NCBI RefSeq assembly: GCF_963682185.1
Contig: NZ_OY821667.1
Coordinates: forward strand, 4,911,501-4,975,500
Reading direction: 5' to 3'
DNA from: an uncultured Cohaesibacter sp.
GTDB lineage: Bacteria; Pseudomonadota; Alphaproteobacteria; Rhizobiales; Cohaesibacteraceae
DNA: 64,000 bases
In this document: one piece after another, positions 55,627 through 64,000 of the stretch
How the letters are laid out: the number at the start of each line of letters is the position of its first letter
Position numbering within the stretch: position 1 is the stretch's first letter
Position numbers and translations under genes: made by a program
The notes under the pieces: generated by a model
Databases searched by the model: none
Told to the model about the DNA's origin: nothing
What the model saw: only the letters and a program-made list of their open reading frames with translations

Positions 55627-56631
55627 ATGGAATTCGGTATTTGCTTTAAAGGCTTCGTCGAGCCCAAGCGTGCCCGCGCCCTTGTGCGACAGGCCGAGAA
55701 CGCCGGCTTTACCTATTGCTGGTTTTACGATAGCCACATCCTTTGGCGCGAAAGCTACATGGCGATGGCCATGTGCATGGAGCACACGACTAAAATGCGC
55801 TTCGGTCCATGCGTGACCAACCCGAACACCCGTGACTGGTCGCTGGCAGCATCGATGTTTGGTTCTCTTGCCAAGCAGTCCGAAGGCCGGTTCGACATTG
55901 GCCTTGGCCGAGGCGATAGCGCAGTGCGTGTCATGGGGCTCAAGCCCGCACCGCTGAAGCGTCTGGAAGAATTCACTCATGTGGTCAAGGCCTTGGTGCG
56001 CGGTGACGAAGCGCAATATGGCGAATGCCCCGAGCCGGTCAAATTTCCTTGGGCTGAGGGTTATGAGTTGCCTATCTGGGTGGCTGCCTATGGTCCAAAG
56101 GCGTTAAGCTCCGCCGGACGGGTTGGTGATGGTCTCATCCTGCAGATCGCCGAGCCAAGCATTGTCAAATGGCTGGCAAGCACGGCCATCGCAGAGGGCA
56201 AAAAAGCTGGCCGCGACATGTCAAACTTCAAGGTCATGTCCGCCGCGCCAGCCTATTTCGGCACGAAGGAAGAATGCATCGCCGCAACCCGCTGGTTCCC
56301 TGCCATGGTGGGCAACCATGTGGCTGACATCGTTGAGAAATACGGCACCGAGCGGGACGATATCCCCGAAGCGCTCACTGCCTATATCAAGGATCGCAAG
56401 GGCTATGACTATTCCAAGCATGGCCAGAGCGACAATCCGTATCTTGATTTCATTACCGATGAAATTATTGAGGGCTTCAGCGTTCTGGGCGCTGCCGATC
56501 AACATATCGCCAAGCTTGGCGTGCTGAAGGACGCGGGCGTCACCCAGTTCAATATCTATCTGGACAATGGCAAGGAAGAACAGATCATCGCTGAATATGG
56601 CGAGAAGATCATCCCAGCTTTTGATGCCTGA
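55627..56631 (+). CDS. LLM-class F420-dependent oxidoreductase
   Basis: A 334-residue luciferase-like TIM-barrel protein beginning MEFGICFKGF, with GRFDIGLGRGDSAVR and PIWVAAYGPKALSSAGRVGDG. From memory it belongs to the LLM subfamily labelled CPS_4043, often seen with dihydropyrimidinase genes. It is the only obvious F420 user in the window. GGACAGGAGAGAG precedes ATG 55627; the frame open to 55591 is not used. A reductase role in pyrimidine breakdown is proposed (inference); a RutA-like ring-opening oxygenase is the alternative. Confidence 0.82.
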   Translation: MEFGICFKGFVEPKRARALVRQAENAGFTYCWFYDSHILWRESYMAMAMCMEHTTKMRFGPCVTNPNTRDWSLAASMFGSLAKQSEGRFDIGLGRGDSAVRVMGLKPAPLKRLEEFTHVVKALVRGDEAQYGECPEPVKFPWAEGYELPIWVAAYGPKALSSAGRVGDGLILQIAEPSIVKWLASTAIAEGKKAGRDMSNFKVMSAAPAYFGTKEECIAATRWFPAMVGNHVADIVEKYGTERDDIPEALTAYIKDRKGYDYSKHGQSDNPYLDFITDEIIEGFSVLGAADQHIAKLGVLKDAGVTQFNIYLDNGKEEQIIAEYGEKIIPAFDA

Positions 56632-56677
56632 TAGAATAGAAAAACACGGACTGGTTCGATAAGGGCTGGTTAAACTC

Positions 56678-56711
56678 GGGGCGGGTCTTTGCAGATCCTG
56701 CCCCTCTTTTT
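56678..56711 (+). terminator. Terminator of the F420 operon
   Basis: GGGGCGGGTCT (56678-56688) pairs with AGATCCTGCCCC (56693-56704) with one bulged base and one wobble, followed by TCTTTTTAT. Confidence 0.82.
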
Positions 56712-56761
56712 ATGACCACATATAAGAGCCTTCTTTTGGGCTCTGTTGGCGAAATGGGCTC

Positions 56762-57256
56762 TCAGGCGTGCAGATTCTCATGCCCTTTGGTGGTATCGAC
56801 CAACTTGGCTTTCTGCTCGAACCCATCGTCTTTGGTCAGTTCGGCGACATGCAGCAGGGTCGTCATGATCCGTTCGCGCTCAGTGTCGGGTAGATCGAAA
56901 TAATGCCTTGCAAATGTGTCCCCCAGAGGCGAAGGCGCCTGCTCCAGAAGGGCTTTTCCTGCATCGGTTAGGGTTGAGATCACCACGCGGCGATTGTTTG
57001 CGGGCCGAATGCGCTCGATAAGCCCTTTTGCGGCCAGTTTGTCAAGAATGCCCAGCACGGTCGGCGGTGACAGATCGACCTGTTTCGATATGGCACTCCC
57101 GGTGGGGTCTCCCAAATCGCGCACACAGCGCAGAATGATGAGTTGGGGCAGGGTTAGCCCGCTTTTCTTGTTCAAGAAGCGGGAATGGATATCAAGGGCT
57201 CTGGCGATCGTGCGGATGGATTGAAGCACGACACGCATTTCTTCATTCGGCGTCAT
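56762..57256 (-). CDS. MarR-family regulator
   Basis: A 164-residue winged-helix regulator with LTLPQLIILRCV, GSAISKQVDLSPPTVLGILDKL (recognition helix, about 52-73) and the wing NRRVVISTLTDAG. It is divergent from the NAGGN operon with 111 bp between, which holds a palindrome, so it probably controls that operon and itself. The signal could be salt-linked (inference). Confidence 0.88.
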   Translation of the reverse strand: MTPNEEMRVVLQSIRTIARALDIHSRFLNKKSGLTLPQLIILRCVRDLGDPTGSAISKQVDLSPPTVLGILDKLAAKGLIERIRPANNRRVVISTLTDAGKALLEQAPSPLGDTFARHYFDLPDTERERIMTTLLHVAELTKDDGFEQKAKLVDTTKGHENLHA

Positions 57257-57313
57257 TTTTACTATCTATTTTTTGATGGAACCAAATTTTGTCCAAACTG
57301 TTGTATATTAAAG

Positions 57314-57327
57314 ATTAGTGTACTAAT
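57314..57327. promoter_or_regulatory. Candidate MarR operator
   Basis: ATTAGTGTACTAAT has perfect 6-bp arms ATTAGT/ACTAAT around GT. A further ACTAGT palindrome lies at 57332-57337. The site is 58 bp upstream of the marR start and 40 bp before the amidotransferase start. Confidence 0.5.
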
Positions 57328-57367
57328 AATTACTAGTCAAACAATCAGAAGGAGAATGATAGAGCTT

Positions 57368-59143
57368 ATGTGTGGTATTTGCGGCGAAGTCAGATTCGAT
57401 GGATCCAGTCCTAATGTTGAAAAAATCGAGTCGATGACAGACCGCCTGGCCTCAAGAGGGCCAGACGCATCAGGGACTTTTTTCAGGAACAACATGGGCA
57501 TGGGCCATCGACGATTGAAAATCATCGACCTGTCCGATGCATCAGCGCAGCCGTTTGTGGATCAGTCAACCGGCCTTGCGATGGTCTTCAATGGCTGTAT
57601 CTATAATTACCCAGAGTTGCGGTCCGAGCTGGAAGGCAAGGGGCACACATTCAAATCCTCTGGCGATACCGAGGTCATTCTCAAGGCATGGGCCGAGTGG
57701 GGCGAGGAGGCTATTCCGCGCCTGCAGGGCATGTTTGCCTTTGTGATCCATGAAGAGCTGAGTGGGCGAACCATTCTGGTGCGCGACCGCTTTGGCATCA
57801 AACCGCTCTATCTAAACGAAAGCGACAAGCATCTGCGCTTTGCCTCTTCGCTGCAGTCTATTCTGGCTGGTGGCGATGTAGATCGTTCGATCGATCGTGT
57901 GGCGCTTCACCATTATATGACATGGCATGCTGTCGTACCGGCGCCGCGCACCATTCTGGAAGGTGTGCGTAAGCTGCCCGCTGCAACTATTCGCATTGTC
58001 GAGGCTGATGGCACTTCCAGTGAGAAACAATATTGGGTGCCAACCTTTGAACGCTCTCAGGAAGATGAAGAGCGCAGCGAAGAAGAATGGTGTGACCTGC
58101 TGCTAGACGGCCTGCGCACCTCGGTTCAGCGTCGCATGGTATGTGATGTGCCGGTTGGTGTGCTGCTCTCCGGTGGTGTGGACAGCTCCATGATTGTTGG
58201 CCTGTTGGCCGAACAGGGGCAGACAGGCCTATCCACCTATTCGATTGGCTTTGAAGATGCCAATAACGAGAAGGGCAACGAATTTGAATATTCGGACCTG
58301 ATCGCCAAGCATTATGGTACCAATCATCACAAGATCCATATCCCTTCCAGCGAGATGATGGAAAATCTGCCTGGCGCCATCAAGGCAATGTCCGAACCGA
58401 TGGTTTCCTATGACAATATCGGCTTCTATCTGTTGAGCCGCGAAGTCGCCAAATCGATCAAGGTCGTGCAATCCGGGCAGGGGGCAGACGAAGTCTTTGG
58501 CGGCTATCACTGGTATCCACCGTTGCAGGCGACCTCCAGTCCGGTGGAAAGCTATGCGCTCTCCTTCTTTGACCGGAACCAGAAAGCCATGGCGAGCCAT
58601 CTCAATCCTGACTATCTGGCCGATCACAATGCCAGCCTGGCCTTTGTCGCCGAGCATTTCTCTCGTCCGGGCGCGCCTGATCCAGTCGACAAGGCCCTGC
58701 GCCTTGATACCAACGTGATGTTGGTAGACGATCCGGTCAAACGCGTGGACAACATGACCATGGCCTGGGGGCTTGAGGCGCGCGTGCCATTCCTTGATCA
58801 TGAAGTGGTCGAGCTGGCTGGCCGCATGCCAAGCCGTCACAAGCTTGCCCATGGTGGCAAGGGCGTGCTTAAGGAAGCCGCACGGAAAGTCATTCCTTCA
58901 GCCGTGATTGACCGGCCCAAGGGCTATTTCCCTGTTCCGGCGCTCAAATATATCGAAGGGCCGTATCTGGAAATGGTCAAAGATGCTCTGACTTCGCAGG
59001 CGGCCAAGGATCGTGGTATCTTCCAGTCGTCTTATCTGGATACATTGTTCGCCGCACCATCGGATCATATCACACCGCTGCGTGGGTCCGAGCTGTGGCA
59101 GGTTGCGCTTCTGGAAATGTGGTTGCAGGCACTGGAGGATTAG
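57368..59143 (+). CDS. asnO: N-acetylglutaminylglutamine amidotransferase (NAGGN synthesis)
   Basis: A 591-residue asparagine-synthetase-like enzyme: N-terminal glutaminase with Cys2 (MCGICGE), SRGPDASG and the PP-loop SGGVDSSM near residue 265. It amidates N-acetylglutaminylglutamine to NAGGN, a compatible solute made under salt stress. The start at 57368 is chosen because Cys must be residue 2 after Met removal; ATG 57356 is in frame but would bury it, and GGAG at 57351 sits awkwardly for both. Confidence 0.9.
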   Translation: MCGICGEVRFDGSSPNVEKIESMTDRLASRGPDASGTFFRNNMGMGHRRLKIIDLSDASAQPFVDQSTGLAMVFNGCIYNYPELRSELEGKGHTFKSSGDTEVILKAWAEWGEEAIPRLQGMFAFVIHEELSGRTILVRDRFGIKPLYLNESDKHLRFASSLQSILAGGDVDRSIDRVALHHYMTWHAVVPAPRTILEGVRKLPAATIRIVEADGTSSEKQYWVPTFERSQEDEERSEEEWCDLLLDGLRTSVQRRMVCDVPVGVLLSGGVDSSMIVGLLAEQGQTGLSTYSIGFEDANNEKGNEFEYSDLIAKHYGTNHHKIHIPSSEMMENLPGAIKAMSEPMVSYDNIGFYLLSREVAKSIKVVQSGQGADEVFGGYHWYPPLQATSSPVESYALSFFDRNQKAMASHLNPDYLADHNASLAFVAEHFSRPGAPDPVDKALRLDTNVMLVDDPVKRVDNMTMAWGLEARVPFLDHEVVELAGRMPSRHKLAHGGKGVLKEAARKVIPSAVIDRPKGYFPVPALKYIEGPYLEMVKDALTSQAAKDRGIFQSSYLDTLFAAPSDHITPLRGSELWQVALLEMWLQALED

Positions 59144-59147
59144 GGCC

Positions 59148-60932
59148 ATGTCTACTGATCGTGAAAAGTCCAAACCATTGGGGCAGCACCGTCTGCGCCG
59201 TATCAGGCAGGAAGGGATGAGTACACTCTACTCATCCCACAAGCTCACGCATCAGAATGTCGCTCTGGATTGCGGCTGGGGGCGGCTGATCTTCGGTAAC
59301 ACGTTTGAAACCCCCGAGGATCTGATAAACGAGATGCGTAAGGAGCGGCCGGATCAGCGCGATATCGCATTTTATGTACGCGATCCGCATGTGGTGCTGG
59401 CGCAGGCACCGCAGGAATATTTCCTCGATCCATCTCATACCTATCGGCTGGATCTTTCTGTGTATCGGCCAGCACGACAACGCAAAACGACATTTCATAT
59501 TCGTCGCCTCTCCACGCAAGCCGATGCTGATGCGATCAATACCATTCTTGCCGAGCGTGGAATGGTTACGGTGCCTCCAGAATTTTTTTGGTCCCACAGG
59601 GATGCCGGAACGGTAACCATGTTGGTGGCTGAAGATGCGCAGACGGGCGAAATTCTGGGGTCTGTCATGGGCGTTGATCACGCCAAGGCCTTCGATGATC
59701 CGGATAAAGGGTCATCGCTCTGGTGTCTGGCAGTCTCGCCGAGTGCGCCGCATTCCGGATTGGGTGAATCTCTCGTGCGTCGCCTGGCCGAACAATTCAA
59801 GGCACGCGGTGCTTCCTATATGGATCTCTCGGTGCTCCACAATAATGAGCAGGCGATCGCCCTATATGAGAAATTAGGGTTTCGCAGGGTCAATGTCTTT
59901 GCGGTCAAGCGCAAGAACGAGATCAACGAAAAGCTGTTCGTTGGCGAGCAGACGGAAACCGAGCTCAACCCTTATGCGAAAATCATCGTCAATGAGGCCC
60001 TGCGCCGTGGCATCCATGTGGAAGTCAACGATGCCGCCAACGGCTTTTTCCGTCTTAGCCACGGTGGGCGCTCCGTCCGCTGCCGCGAATCTCTGACCGA
60101 TTTGACCAGCGCTGTGGCGATGTCGATTTGTGACGACAAGCGTATGACACGCAATGTGGTGGAAGCTGCCGGAGTGCGCGTGCCCGAACAGCTTGAATAT
60201 AGTGATGATGATGCTCTGAAGGCCTTTCTGGAAAAGCATGAGCAGCTGGTGGTCAAACCGGCAAGAGGCGAGCAGGGTAAGGGCATTTCCGTCGGCCTGA
60301 CCAAGCCTGCAGAAGTGCGTGAAGCCATCGAGAGAGCCGCTCAGGTCTGTGAGGATGTTCTTCTGGAAGAATGCTATCAGGGCCATGATTTGCGACTGGT
60401 CGTTATCAACGACAAGCTCGTTGCCGCAGCCTTGCGTCTGCCCGCCCGCGTTATTGGCGATGGACGCAGCACCGTTGAACAGCTGATTGAAAAGCAAAGC
60501 CGTAGACGCTCTGCCGCCACCGGTGGAGAGAGCGTTATTCCCAAGGATGCGGAAACGGAACGTTGTGTCGCTTTGGCTGGCTACGAAATGGATGCCATTC
60601 CCGAGGCTGGTGTGGAGCTTATGGTGCGTAAAACCGCCAATTTGCACACCGGTGGCACGATTGTCGATGTGACCGAAGAAGTGCATCCGCAGCTCGTCTA
60701 CGCTGCCATTCAGGCGGCTAAAGCCATCGATATACCCGTAACGGGTATTGACTTTATGGTCAAAGATCACAGACAACCAGATTATGTATTCATCGAAGCC
60801 AATGAGCGGCCGGGCCTTGCCAACCATGAGCCTCAGCCCACGGCAGAGCGGTTTGTCGATCTTCTTTTCCCAAGATCCATGCCTGCATCTGCGCGACAGG
60901 AGCTTCAGAATCGAGAAACAAACTCAACCTGA
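59148..60932 (+). CDS. ngg: N-acetylglutaminylglutamine synthetase (GNAT + ATP-grasp)
   Basis: A 594-residue fusion: GNAT acetyltransferase domain at about 115-285 (LWCLAVSPSAPHSGLGESLVRRL, YEKLGFRRV) and ATP-grasp ligase domain at about 320-580 (VVKPARGEQGKGISVG, FIEANERPGL). It makes N-acetylglutaminylglutamine from two glutamines and acetyl-CoA. It follows the amidotransferase by 4 nt. Confidence 0.92.
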   Translation: MSTDREKSKPLGQHRLRRIRQEGMSTLYSSHKLTHQNVALDCGWGRLIFGNTFETPEDLINEMRKERPDQRDIAFYVRDPHVVLAQAPQEYFLDPSHTYRLDLSVYRPARQRKTTFHIRRLSTQADADAINTILAERGMVTVPPEFFWSHRDAGTVTMLVAEDAQTGEILGSVMGVDHAKAFDDPDKGSSLWCLAVSPSAPHSGLGESLVRRLAEQFKARGASYMDLSVLHNNEQAIALYEKLGFRRVNVFAVKRKNEINEKLFVGEQTETELNPYAKIIVNEALRRGIHVEVNDAANGFFRLSHGGRSVRCRESLTDLTSAVAMSICDDKRMTRNVVEAAGVRVPEQLEYSDDDALKAFLEKHEQLVVKPARGEQGKGISVGLTKPAEVREAIERAAQVCEDVLLEECYQGHDLRLVVINDKLVAAALRLPARVIGDGRSTVEQLIEKQSRRRSAATGGESVIPKDAETERCVALAGYEMDAIPEAGVELMVRKTANLHTGGTIVDVTEEVHPQLVYAAIQAAKAIDIPVTGIDFMVKDHRQPDYVFIEANERPGLANHEPQPTAERFVDLLFPRSMPASARQELQNRETNST

Positions 60933-60965
60933 CCGAAGGTTTGAGCAATGGAAAGAGCGTGAGTG

Positions 60966-62138
60966 ATGACAATGCTGGCGATAGACACGGAATATCTGCA
61001 GAAAACCCTTGATAAGCTTCTGTCCATCCCCAGCCCCACTGGCTACACAGATTCGATTGTCCGCTTTGTGACGAGCGAGTTGAAGGAACTGGGGCTTGAG
61101 GCCTCTCTTACCCGACGCGGGGCGATTTGTGCCATAAGGCAGGGATCGCGGCGCAAGGGGGCTCGAGCCATCGTTACGCATCTGGATACATTGGGGGCAC
61201 AGGTCAAGGCCCTCAAGGAGAATGGTCGACTGGCGCTTGTGCCGGTTGGTCATTGGTCAGCGCGGTTTGCCGAAGGCGCACGGGCGACCATATTTTCCGA
61301 AGAAGGTGCCTATCGCGGCACAATATTGCCACTCAAGGCATCAGGGCACACCTTCAATGAAGAAGTCGATACTGCCCCAATCGGCTGGGATTATGTGGAG
61401 CTGCGTGTTGATGCTTTGGCGCGCAATTTCGAGGATTTCGAGCGTCTCGGTATCGAGGTTGGCGATATAGTCGCCATTGATCCGCAGACAGAATTTATCG
61501 ACAACGGTTTCATCGTGTCACGTCATCTGGACAACAAGGCCGGTGTAGCCGTGGCGCTCACTGCGCTCAAGGCCATGCAGGACGCCCATCAGGTGACACC
61601 GGTCGATATCCATTTTCTGTTCACCATTGCCGAGGAAGTCGGGGTGGGGGCATCGTCGGTTCTGACGCCGGAAGTCGCCTCCATGATCTCTGTAGACAAT
61701 GGCACCTCTGCGCCGGGGCAGAATTCTTCCGAATTTGGCGTGACCATTGCCATGGCAGATCAGACCGGCCCGTTTGACTATCATCTCAATCGCAAGCTGG
61801 TCAGCCTCTGCAAGGAAAATGATATTCGCTATCAGAAGGATATCTTCAAATATTACCGTTCGGATTCGGCTAGTGCCATAGAGGCTGGGGCAGATGTGCG
61901 CACGGCGCTGATCACCTTTGGTGTCGATGCGTCCCACGGCTATGAGCGCATTCACATGCATGCCTTGCGTTCGCTTTCAGAGCTGATCACCGCCTATGTT
62001 GGCAGTCACGTTGAGATACAGCGCGACTTCGAGCCGACAACCGAGGGGATCGTAGGCTTTACCAAGCAGCCGGTTGATGAGGCCGAACAATATCTGACCA
62101 AAGATGCGGACAACGATGATCTCGGCCCGCAAGCCTGA
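60966..62138 (+). CDS. M42-family peptidase of the NAGGN operon
   Basis: A 390-residue dizinc aminopeptidase-like protein with THLDTLG, LDNKAGVAVAL, TIAEEVGVG and VDNGT, the M42 ligand blocks. It is the usual third gene of NAGGN operons and may degrade the dipeptide when stress ends (inference). ATG 60966 is preferred to GTG 60963; it lies 33 nt after the synthetase. Confidence 0.88.
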   Translation: MTMLAIDTEYLQKTLDKLLSIPSPTGYTDSIVRFVTSELKELGLEASLTRRGAICAIRQGSRRKGARAIVTHLDTLGAQVKALKENGRLALVPVGHWSARFAEGARATIFSEEGAYRGTILPLKASGHTFNEEVDTAPIGWDYVELRVDALARNFEDFERLGIEVGDIVAIDPQTEFIDNGFIVSRHLDNKAGVAVALTALKAMQDAHQVTPVDIHFLFTIAEEVGVGASSVLTPEVASMISVDNGTSAPGQNSSEFGVTIAMADQTGPFDYHLNRKLVSLCKENDIRYQKDIFKYYRSDSASAIEAGADVRTALITFGVDASHGYERIHMHALRSLSELITAYVGSHVEIQRDFEPTTEGIVGFTKQPVDEAEQYLTKDADNDDLGPQA

Positions 62139-62147
62139 TCGTCCGTG

Positions 62148-63092
62148 TCAGTCAAACACCACGCGCGGGAAGTAGAAGGATACCACCCAGTTGGGAGCGT
62201 CCACCACTTCGCTGACACGCAGATCGCCACAAACCGAGCAGAGCATATAAGCGTCCACCGCAGACATGCCATGCTCGGCTGTAATTAGATCGATCATACC
62301 AGCAACAGCATCTCTGGCGCCACTCATCAGGTCTGGGCCAACCCCGGTGGTGACTTCATAGCCTTTGCTGTCGAGATGATTGCTCACAGGACCCGGAGTA
62401 GTAAAGCGTGGCATCTTGAGTGGTGACTGCTTGATGAGGTCGAAGGTCAGAACGATATTCATCGGGCTTTCAATGGCAGTGCCACACACTTCACCATCGC
62501 CTTGTGCTGCATGCGTATCACCAACCGAGAAGAGCGCACCTTCCACTTCGACCGGCAGATACAACACACTGCCTGCACTCAGATCCTTGATGTCCAGATT
62601 ACCACCAATCCGGCGCGGCGGGATGATGTCGTGGCGGCCGCTGGCCGCTGGCGCATTGCCCATGGTGCCTGCGAAAGGCTTGAGCGGAACGCGTGCATTG
62701 GGCGCATAAAGGGCAGGGGTCAGCCCTTCCGCATCATAGTTCCAGATATGCAGGGCCGGTTCGGTGAACTGATCCGCCAATAGACCAAAGCCGGGGATGT
62801 TGGCCGTCCAGCCAAAACCTGAAGGGACGAACTGTTCGATCTTGACCTTCAGTATGTCGCCAGCTTCTGCGCCTTCAATATAGACCGGTCCCGTCACCGG
62901 ATTGACCTTGGAGGCATCGCGTGCCATCAGATCATCAACCGTGCTGGAGCGGATGATTTGTCCGGCCGATGCGTCAATGCAGGTGAATTCAGCCGTCTGG
63001 CCTGGCATGATACGCGCTACCGGCTCGATGGAATTGTCCCAGCCAAAATGATGATGCGCCGCGTGGATGGTATAGTCGCAGAATTGGCACAT
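62148..63092 (-). CDS. Acetamidase/formamidase family protein
   Basis: A 314-residue FmdA/AmdA-family amidase with HAAHHHFGWDNSIEPV near the N-terminus, VSNHLDSKGYEV-like TPGPVSNHLDSKG, and GDTHAAQGDGEVCG mid-protein. It hydrolyses small amides to ammonia. It starts 3 nt after the carbamoylase stop, so the two form an operon. Convergent to the M42 gene with 9 bp between. Confidence 0.85.
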   Translation of the reverse strand: MCQFCDYTIHAAHHHFGWDNSIEPVARIMPGQTAEFTCIDASAGQIIRSSTVDDLMARDASKVNPVTGPVYIEGAEAGDILKVKIEQFVPSGFGWTANIPGFGLLADQFTEPALHIWNYDAEGLTPALYAPNARVPLKPFAGTMGNAPAASGRHDIIPPRRIGGNLDIKDLSAGSVLYLPVEVEGALFSVGDTHAAQGDGEVCGTAIESPMNIVLTFDLIKQSPLKMPRFTTPGPVSNHLDSKGYEVTTGVGPDLMSGARDAVAGMIDLITAEHGMSAVDAYMLCSVCGDLRVSEVVDAPNWVVSFYFPRVVFD

Positions 63093-63095
63093 ATG

Positions 63096-64000
63096 CTAAT
63101 CCTTCTTGGTTATCAGGCGGACGATCATGTCGAGCATCAATTGTGCGCCCTTTTCGATATCCGTCCATTCTGTCCATTCTTGCGGCGCGTGGCTGATGCC
63201 ATTGCGGCTGGGTACGAAAATCAAGCCGGATGGACAAAATGCCTGCATGGTCTGCGCATCATGGCCCGCGCCAGACGGCATGACAGTATAGGAAAGTGTC
63301 CGTTTTTTGGCCTCTGCCACAAAAGCCTCGCGGATCTTCTCATCCAGCTCTTGCGGTGGCAAATAGCTGCGTTCCTTGATGGTGAAGGAAAGGCGGTTGC
63401 GCTCTGCGACAGTTGCTACGACCGTTTCAATGGCCTTGCGCAAGTTTGCCATAATGTCTGCGGAGGTATCGCGAATGATAATCGTGAAGTCTGCCTCTCC
63501 GGGAATCGTATGAGGAAAGTTCGGCTTGATGTCGACCTTGCCGATGGTGATCCGCGACTGCTCCCCTCCCAATCGATCAATCACTCCGGGGATGGCCGCT
63601 CCGATGGTTGCTAGGCCGGTGAAGGCATCGGCGCGCAAATGCATCGGTGTCGTGCCGGAGTGATTGGCTTCGCCCTTCAGATTGACGCCAAGCACCAGAA
63701 CGCCAGAGATGCCTTCTACGATGCCGACTGAAAGATTTTCGCTTTCCAGCACGGGACCTTGCTCGATGTGCATCTCCAAAAAGGCGCGAATGCTGTCCTT
63801 TTGCCAAGCCGCTTCTTCGAGAGCTTCGGGGGCATAGCCCTGAACCGTCATCGCTTCAGTGAGCTTGACCCCTTCGGCATCGGTTGCTGCCTCCACCCAA
63901 CCGGCGGGCAGCTGTCCGCTGATCGTCTGAGACCCGAGCATGCCGCCGAACCGGCCTTCTTCTTCTGAAGTGGCCACCACGACAAGCGGCACCGTCGGCT
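63096..64000 (-). CDS. M20 N-carbamoyl-amino-acid / allantoate amidohydrolase (partial)
   Basis: The 5' end lies beyond the window; the last 301 or so residues are present. They match the hydantoinase/carbamoylase family: SEEEGRFGGMLGS, FLEMHIEQGPVLE, and a C-terminal GAGHDAQTM block. It is a second member of this family after the one at 43150. With the amidase downstream, a role in releasing ammonia from a carbamoyl or ureido compound is likely (inference). Confidence 0.85.
   Translation of the reverse strand, partial: PTVPLVVVATSEEEGRFGGMLGSQTISGQLPAGWVEAATDAEGVKLTEAMTVQGYAPEALEEAAWQKDSIRAFLEMHIEQGPVLESENLSVGIVEGISGVLVLGVNLKGEANHSGTTPMHLRADAFTGLATIGAAIPGVIDRLGGEQSRITIGKVDIKPNFPHTIPGEADFTIIIRDTSADIMANLRKAIETVVATVAERNRLSFTIKERSYLPPQELDEKIREAFVAEAKKRTLSYTVMPSGAGHDAQTMQAFCPSGLIFVPSRNGISHAPQEWTEWTDIEKGAQLMLDMIVRLITKKD

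Noticed and set aside
55627-56631. RutA (pyrimidine oxygenase) as the identity of the LLM enzyme
   Set aside because: No rutBCDEF genes accompany it. It is joined to F420 synthesis and NpdG, and the neighbouring enzymes are those of the reductive pathway. RutA remains an alternative.
57356-57367. An earlier start for the NAGGN amidotransferase
   Set aside because: It would place four residues before the catalytic Cys, which must be N-terminal after Met removal.

Overview
The window is chromosomal DNA of a nitrogen-fixing alphaproteobacterium. The evidence is a molybdenum nif island with alphaproteobacterial gene content (nifB-fdxN, NifX-associated small genes, nif-type FdxB, nifVWZM), an Rnf complex next to nif, and marine-type accessory genes (NAGGN osmolyte operon, F420 operon, RutR-controlled pyrimidine breakdown). 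A Cohaesibacter-like member of the Hyphomicrobiales would fit, but that is a guess from gene content. No tRNA, rRNA, CRISPR array, insertion sequence or phage gene was recognised.

Layout. 1-5.2 kb: housekeeping and orphan genes (tail of an unknown gene, LOG-family hydrolase, beta-CASP nuclease, phosphoglycolate phosphatase, PhnM). 5.4-10.9 kb (minus strand): rnfABCDGE-rnfH, electron supply to nitrogenase. 11.1-13.7 kb: a NifL-like protein without PAS domains, then nifA. 13.9-18.4 kb: nifB, fdxN, a flavodiiron protein, two [2Fe-2S] ferredoxins (one resembling the Shethna FeSII protection protein) and nifQ. 18.5-19.8 kb (minus): a SIR2-like protein and a bacteriohemerythrin. 20.2-26.9 kb: nifHDKT, a ferredoxin, nifY/nafY-like, a DUF6129-like gene and an unrecognised gene. 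27.0-31.4 kb: nifENX, DUF269, DUF683 and fdxB. 31.6-34.9 kb: iscA, nifVWZM. All seven nif/rnf transcription units have a -24/-12 sigma-54 promoter with a NifA site (TGT-N10-ACA) 75-160 bp upstream; rnf and nifLA share one. nifS and nifU are not in the window.

35.0-40.5 kb: a LysR regulator, a COG2085 oxidoreductase, a DOPA-dioxygenase-like enzyme, a glutathionyl-hydroquinone reductase and a thiamine-diphosphate 2-keto-acid decarboxylase. 40.6-49.8 kb: a RutR-like TetR regulator, divergent from methylmalonate/malonate-semialdehyde dehydrogenase, beta-ureidopropionase, dihydropyrimidinase and a four-gene ABC importer: reductive pyrimidine breakdown without a recognisable dihydropyrimidine dehydrogenase. 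50.0-56.6 kb: a tight operon for coenzyme F420 (cofG, cofH, cofD, cofC, cofE), an F420:NADP oxidoreductase and an F420-type LLM flavoenzyme. The best candidate for an undescribed system is the combination: an F420H2-dependent LLM enzyme may carry out the missing first reduction of uracil/thymine (inference).

56.8-62.1 kb: a MarR regulator divergent from the N-acetylglutaminylglutamine amide operon (amidotransferase, GNAT/ATP-grasp synthetase, M42 peptidase). 62.1-64.0 kb (minus): an acetamidase/formamidase-family protein and an M20 carbamoylase/allantoate amidohydrolase cut by the window end.
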